Shown one piece after another: positions 6,565-9,939 of a DNA stretch of 9,939 nt. The DNA comes from JBLIKP01 sp047635375. GTDB taxonomy: Bacteria > Bacteroidota > Bacteroidia > Sphingobacteriales > Sphingobacteriaceae. The translations under genes and the position numbers were made by a program. A model generated the notes under the pieces. It was not told the origin of the DNA. It saw only the letters and a program-made list of their open reading frames with translations, and ran no database searches. Every line of letters starts with the position of its first letter. Position 1 is the stretch's first letter. Location: contig JBLIKP010000088.1 of NCBI GenBank assembly GCA_047635375.1, positions 1-9,939 of the forward strand, written 5' to 3'.

Positions 6565-7217
6565 CCCTTCCAACCTTCTTTTCCAACCAACGGAACGAAA
6601 GCACATTCAGAAAGTTTTTCCTCAGTAAATTCGGTATCAGAAATCCTCCTGATCACATGCATGTGTTGAGCGGTCTCGTCGCCCACGGGGATAACTAAAA
6701 TTCCACCTACGCTTAATTGATTTCTTAAAGAATTAGGAATAATTGGTGCGCCTGCAGTCACAACAATCCGGTCGAAAGGAGCGAAAGCTGGCAGGCCTAA
6801 GGTTCCATCTCCCAAAAATAATTTCACCTTATAACCCAATTCTGATAGCATTTTACGCGCTTTTGTATGAAGGGAACGGTGACGCTCTATTGAATAAACA
6901 ACAGCGCCCAATTCCTTCAAAACACTAGATTGGTAACCTGAGCCAGTCCCAATTTCGAGCACCTTGCAATTCGGGAAAATCTCAAGCAATTGACTCTGAT
7001 ACGCCACAGTGTATGGCATTGAAATAGTTTGACCTTCTCCAATTTTAAAAGCCTTATCATCGTAAGCATGATTTAAGAATGCTTTTTCGAAGAAAAAATG
7101 CCTTGGAACGGCCTCTATTGCTTTTATTACCAGCGGGTTATCTATGCCTTTTTCTGCCAGTTCTTTTACTAATTGCTTGCGCAATCCCTTATGTCGGTAA
7201 CTATCCGTTTGTTTCAA
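6561..7217 (-). CDS. pcm: Protein-L-isoaspartate O-methyltransferase
   Basis: Pcm transfers a methyl group from S-adenosylmethionine to isoaspartyl residues, starting repair of aged proteins in the cytoplasm. The 218 residues show the family's ordered motifs: YRHKGLRKQLVKEL (7-20), VPRHFFF (37-43), GQTISMPYTVA (62-72; the usual Gln after Ser is Met here), the SAM-binding loop VLEIGTGSGYQ (86-96), GDG (136-138), FDRIVVTAGAP (148-158) and a C-terminal FVPLVG with Gly-Trp. The start is TTG at 7217-7215: an in-frame TAA lies eight codons upstream with no ATG between, and YRHKGLRK right after it is where family members begin. Its 3' end overlaps smpB by four bases, tail to tail, with no terminator between them. 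Confidence 0.96.
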   Translation of the reverse strand: MKQTDSYRHKGLRKQLVKELAEKGIDNPLVIKAIEAVPRHFFFEKAFLNHAYDDKAFKIGEGQTISMPYTVAYQSQLLEIFPNCKVLEIGTGSGYQSSVLKELGAVVYSIERHRSLHTKARKMLSELGYKVKLFLGDGTLGLPAFAPFDRIVVTAGAPIIPNSLRNQLSVGGILVIPVGDETAQHMHVIRRISDTEFTEEKLSECAFVPLVGKEGWKG

Positions 7218-7242
7218 ATGGTAATATTGTTTAAAATCTTAA

Positions 7243-7250
7243 TAGATTTG
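7243..7250 (+). promoter_or_regulatory. Possible -7 element for the lipoprotein-glycosyl unit
   Basis: TAGATTTG matches TAnnTTTG. It lies in the 149-base gap between the divergent pcm and the plus-strand lipoprotein gene, and would give an untranslated leader of about 110 bases. No good -33 box is found at 19-21 bases upstream. AT-rich sequence yields such matches by chance. Confidence 0.35.
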
Positions 7251-7366
7251 CATTTTAAAAAAGGAATGGAGAACAATTTGTTGCCCAGAATTCCGTTCAA
7301 ATTTCATGAATATATTATTCAATGAAAAGAATAATTTAAAAATCACCAAAAAAACCAAAAGCCGCT

Positions 7367-8242
7367 ATGCCAAAAGCATGGAATCTACTTTCATTTCTCT
7401 TGCTTTCCGCCCTTTTGGGAGCCTGTGATATAATAAATCCATCCGAGCCAATCCCTTCATACATCAGTATCGATAAAATCGAATTTGTCGATTCGGCGAA
7501 TAATCGCAAAGGTGCATTAAATGAGCAAATAATTTCTGATGCTTGGGTTTTTGTTGATAATAAATTTATCGGTGCATTCGAATTACCTGCAAAATTCCCA
7601 GTTTTAGATGAGGGTAATGCTACGATTCGAGTAGAATCTGGTATTGTTCAAAACGGAATTAAAGCTACAAGAGGGATTTTTCCTTTTTTTAAGACAAATG
7701 TTATTGAAGGAAATTTGATCCCAGGCGAAACGTTAGCGATAACGGCAAACACCGATTACCTTGATAATTTAAATTTCCGCTTTCGCGAGGATTTTGAAGA
7801 CCCTTCGGTAAAAATTGACAGTGTAAAAGGTTCTGCAGCTGGTTTAAAGCGAACAGACGATCCTGATCACGTTTTCCCTGATGGTGGAAGCTTTTCCGGA
7901 TTTATAACCCTAACAGGTGATCAAGTTTATGCGGAAATTGCTAATATTGAAGAGTTTAAATTGCCGCTAGGCGGACAGCCAGCATATTTAGAAATCAATT
8001 ATAAAACAACCAGTGAGTTTTTTGTGGGTCTATATATAAACACACAATCTGATTTTCTGCAGTTTACTAAAATTGGACTTGCCCCAAAAGCGGAATGGAA
8101 TAAGATTTACATTGATTTTACGGAGGAAGCCACAACTCAAACATCAGATACAAGATTTCAGGTGTTTTTTGTTTTCCCCCGAAAAGAGGGAGATCCACCA
8201 TTAACAACCTATTTAGATAATATACGAATGGTCACTTTCTAA
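7367..8242 (+). CDS. Unrecognised secreted lipoprotein
   Basis: A 291-residue protein whose specific function I do not recognise. Residues 1-19 are a lipoprotein signal with lipobox ALLGAC; Cys20 would be lipidated, followed by DIINPSEPIPSY. Residues about 35-135 alternate short beta strands and include SDAWVFVDNKFIGAFELP, reminiscent of PEGA-like surface domains. Residues about 140-291 have a jelly-roll-like strand pattern (FREDFEDPS, YLEINYKTTSEFFVGLYINT, EWNKIYIDFTEE, TYLDNIRMVTF) of the kind seen in carbohydrate-binding modules; this is inference from pattern only. The ATG at 7367 directly precedes the signal peptide. The stop shares one base with the start of the sugar transferase, so the two are very likely translated together. 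A role in envelope glycan export or attachment is conceivable but unproven. There is no lesion and codon use resembles its neighbours. Confidence 0.85.
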   Translation: MPKAWNLLSFLLLSALLGACDIINPSEPIPSYISIDKIEFVDSANNRKGALNEQIISDAWVFVDNKFIGAFELPAKFPVLDEGNATIRVESGIVQNGIKATRGIFPFFKTNVIEGNLIPGETLAITANTDYLDNLNFRFREDFEDPSVKIDSVKGSAAGLKRTDDPDHVFPDGGSFSGFITLTGDQVYAEIANIEEFKLPLGGQPAYLEINYKTTSEFFVGLYINTQSDFLQFTKIGLAPKAEWNKIYIDFTEEATTQTSDTRFQVFFVFPRKEGDPPLTTYLDNIRMVTF

Positions 8243-9660
8243 TGAATAGACAGCTTCAAACCATAAAATACATCCTGGCCGATATTTCAACATCGGTGTT
8301 AACATGGGTGCTGTATTTTTCCTTTCGGAAAATTTTTATCGAAAGCCAAAAATACGGGTATGCTATTCCTGTTGAATTTGATAGAAACTTTTACCTCGGG
8401 CTAATTTTAATGCCCATTTTCTGGATTATGCTTTACGCCATTATGGGCGAGTATAGAAGGATTTATCGTAAGCCAAGACTTCGAGAGATTGTCAGAACCT
8501 TTAGCCAATCTTTTCTTGGTATCCTGGTTATATTCTTCGTAATCCTTTTGGATGATGAAGTAGCAAATTACACCAATTATTACACTTCAGTTTCTGCGTT
8601 TTTTGGGCTTCAGTTTATTCTAACCGGCTCCCTCAGGTTTATCCTCACAGGTATTACCAAGAAAAGGATAATTAACCGAAAAATCGGATTCGTCACCATT
8701 ATTGTAGGTAGTTCTGATAAAGCTTTTAATGCCTATATGGAGCTTGAGGGTAAGTTAAAAGAGTCGTTGGGTTATAAATTCATCGGCTACGTAAAAATTA
8801 ACGGTGAGCCAGATACCCAACTTCATAAAGAGCTAAGATGTCTAGGTAACTTCACCGATCTTCAAAAAATTGTTATCGACAATAATGTAGAAGAGGTTAT
8901 AATCGCAACAGATTCTGGGGAACACGAAAACCTAAATCGCGTTATTGGAATTTTGGAAGACAGTAATGTGGTAATAAAAGTAATGCCTGATATGTATGAT
9001 ATTATCTCAGGCTCAGTAAAAATGAACCACATTTTTGGGACTCCACTAATCGAAATTAAAACGGATTTACTTCCTGTTTGGCAGAAAGTAATGAAGCGTG
9101 TGATCGATGTGGTGGCGAGTATTTTAGTGCTAGTTTTACTTTCCCCATTATATTTAATTTTAGCCTTCGGTGTCAAGCTAAGCTCCAAAGGACCTGTTTT
9201 TTATAGCCATGAGCGCATTGGGCATCAAGGTAAGCCATTCAAAATTTATAAGTTTCGGTCCATGGTGGTGGGTGCTGAGAATAAAGGACCAAGTCTTGCT
9301 TCAGATAATGACCCAAGGATCACCAAGTTTGGTCTGCTTATGCGCAAAGCAAGGCTAGATGAATTTCCGCAGTTTTACAATGTTTTGATAGGGGATATGT
9401 CTTTGGTTGGTCCTCGACCTGAAAGGGAATTCTACATCAATCAAATAATGGAGTACGCTCCGCACTATAAGCACCTTCACAAAGTAAAGCCTGGAATTAC
9501 AAGTTGGGGTCAAGTGAAGTACGGTTATGCCGAAAACGTGGATGAAATGCTTGAACGATTAAAATTTGATGTTATCTATATAGAAAATATGTCATTGGCA
9601 CTTGATTTTAAAATCATGTTCTACACGGTCTACATAATGGTGGCAGGGAAAGGAAAGTAA
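8242..9660 (+). CDS. Polyprenyl-phosphate sugar-1-phosphate transferase (WcaJ/WbaP type)
   Basis: Membrane enzyme that moves a sugar-1-phosphate from a nucleotide sugar to undecaprenyl phosphate, the first step in making exopolysaccharide, capsule or O-antigen repeats. The 472 residues show the usual large architecture: four N-terminal hydrophobic segments (about 8-26, 50-68, 90-104, 118-137), a Rossmann-like CoA_binding_3 domain (about 148-275, VTIIVGSS), a hydrophobic segment at 289-311, and the bacterial sugar transferase domain to the end. Catalytic-domain motifs are FYSHERIGHQGKPFKIYKFR (320-339), RLDEFPQ with the Asp373-Glu374 pair that is catalytic in this superfamily, LVGPRPE (388-394) and KPGITSWGQV (416-425). 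The sugar cannot be told from sequence. It is coupled by a one-base overlap to the lipoprotein upstream. Only two genes belong to this unit; no other glycosyltransferase is in view, so it may be an orphan initiating enzyme. Confidence 0.96.
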   Translation: MNRQLQTIKYILADISTSVLTWVLYFSFRKIFIESQKYGYAIPVEFDRNFYLGLILMPIFWIMLYAIMGEYRRIYRKPRLREIVRTFSQSFLGILVIFFVILLDDEVANYTNYYTSVSAFFGLQFILTGSLRFILTGITKKRIINRKIGFVTIIVGSSDKAFNAYMELEGKLKESLGYKFIGYVKINGEPDTQLHKELRCLGNFTDLQKIVIDNNVEEVIIATDSGEHENLNRVIGILEDSNVVIKVMPDMYDIISGSVKMNHIFGTPLIEIKTDLLPVWQKVMKRVIDVVASILVLVLLSPLYLILAFGVKLSSKGPVFYSHERIGHQGKPFKIYKFRSMVVGAENKGPSLASDNDPRITKFGLLMRKARLDEFPQFYNVLIGDMSLVGPRPEREFYINQIMEYAPHYKHLHKVKPGITSWGQVKYGYAENVDEMLERLKFDVIYIENMSLALDFKIMFYTVYIMVAGKGK

Positions 9661-9663
9661 GCC

Positions 9664-9939
9664 TTAAGCTGGGTCAACGTCGATTACAAATCGGCAACTT
9701 CTATAATTAGGATTAAACTTCACCTCATCAATTGTTGAAACAATTAGATCTTTCGCGGCCTTAAGGTTAATATTTTCTCTTTCAAGTTTAATAAGAATGT
9801 TTTGGATGTATTGATTTCTTACTCTTGCGGTAGGAGGGTATTCTGGACCTAATATTCGGCTGCCAAAATGTTTCCTTAACTCTATGCCCAATAATCTAGC
9901 GCAAGGCTCCAAAGTGGGTCTGAATTTATGTTTTATTGA
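9664..9939 (-). CDS. priA: Primosomal protein N' (PriA), C-terminal fragment at window edge
   Basis: PriA is the 3'-to-5' helicase that restarts collapsed replication forks. Only the last 91 codons are inside the window; the frame stays open to base 9939, so the gene continues beyond the right edge and the TTG at 9912 is not its start. The visible part matches the C-terminal domain: ELRKHFGSRILGPEYPPTAR, VRNQYIQNILIKLER, and the ending VIDVDPA, which is typical of Bacteroidota PriA. The zinc-binding and helicase motifs are outside the window. It converges on the sugar transferase with three bases between the stops and no visible terminator. Confidence 0.93.
   Translation of the reverse strand, partial: SIKHKFRPTLEPCARLLGIELRKHFGSRILGPEYPPTARVRNQYIQNILIKLERENINLKAAKDLIVSTIDEVKFNPNYRSCRFVIDVDPA

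Noticed and set aside
8862..9188. Minus-strand 108-codon reading frame inside the sugar transferase
   Set aside because: Serine/threonine/isoleucine-rich shadow frame with no recognisable domain, fully covered by a well-supported gene. The same applies to 2496-2696, 5847-6044 and 6743-6928.
9664..9912. Stand-alone 82-residue protein starting at TTG 9912
   Set aside because: The frame stays open to the window edge and the sequence is the C-terminal end of PriA, so it is a fragment rather than a small gene.

Overview
The window is a stretch of AT-rich chromosome that looks like Bacteroidota (Flavobacteriia or Cytophagia by gene character; class not certain). The evidence is three TAnnTTTG-type -7 promoter elements, lack of strong Shine-Dalgarno sequences, and the protein families: a Bacteroidota-type outer-membrane lipoprotein, Lrp, DtxR, SmpB, Pcm, a polyprenyl-phosphate sugar transferase and PriA.

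Left edge (about 1-1280): two convergent, decayed genes whose 3' ends overlap by 11 bases. One (+) is a former beta-barrel-like outer-membrane lipoprotein carrying at least one in-frame stop and two or three single-base frameshifts. The other (-) is a former small secreted lipoprotein with a nonsense codon and two frameshifts. Each can be read almost end to end by switching frames. A strong hairpin terminator separates them from an intact Lrp/AsnC regulator (-).

Centre (2089-6048): a compact metal-ion operon and the most interesting part of the window. A DtxR/MntR-like regulator is followed, with overlaps or gaps of one base, by two multidomain transporter genes. The first fuses a periplasmic Mn/Zn/Fe-binding protein, one transmembrane helix and a cytoplasmic ABC ATPase in one chain. 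The second fuses an ABC-3 family permease to a complete DtxR-like module (winged-helix remnant, metal-binding/dimerisation domain, FeoA/SH3-like domain). Two polypeptides therefore encode the whole importer, and the operon has both a free and a membrane-tethered metal sensor. A near-perfect DtxR-type palindrome lies just before the operon's probable -7 element, suggesting autorepression. The permease-regulator layout recalls the YtgC-YtgR fusion of Chlamydia.

Right part (6057-9939): smpB (trans-translation) with its own promoter; pcm (isoaspartate repair) convergent with it and overlapping by 4 bases; a two-gene unit of an unrecognised lipoprotein overlapping by one base a WcaJ/WbaP-type sugar transferase that starts glycan assembly on undecaprenyl phosphate; and the C-terminal end of priA (-), cut by the window edge. 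No tRNA, rRNA, CRISPR, insertion sequence or phage gene was seen.
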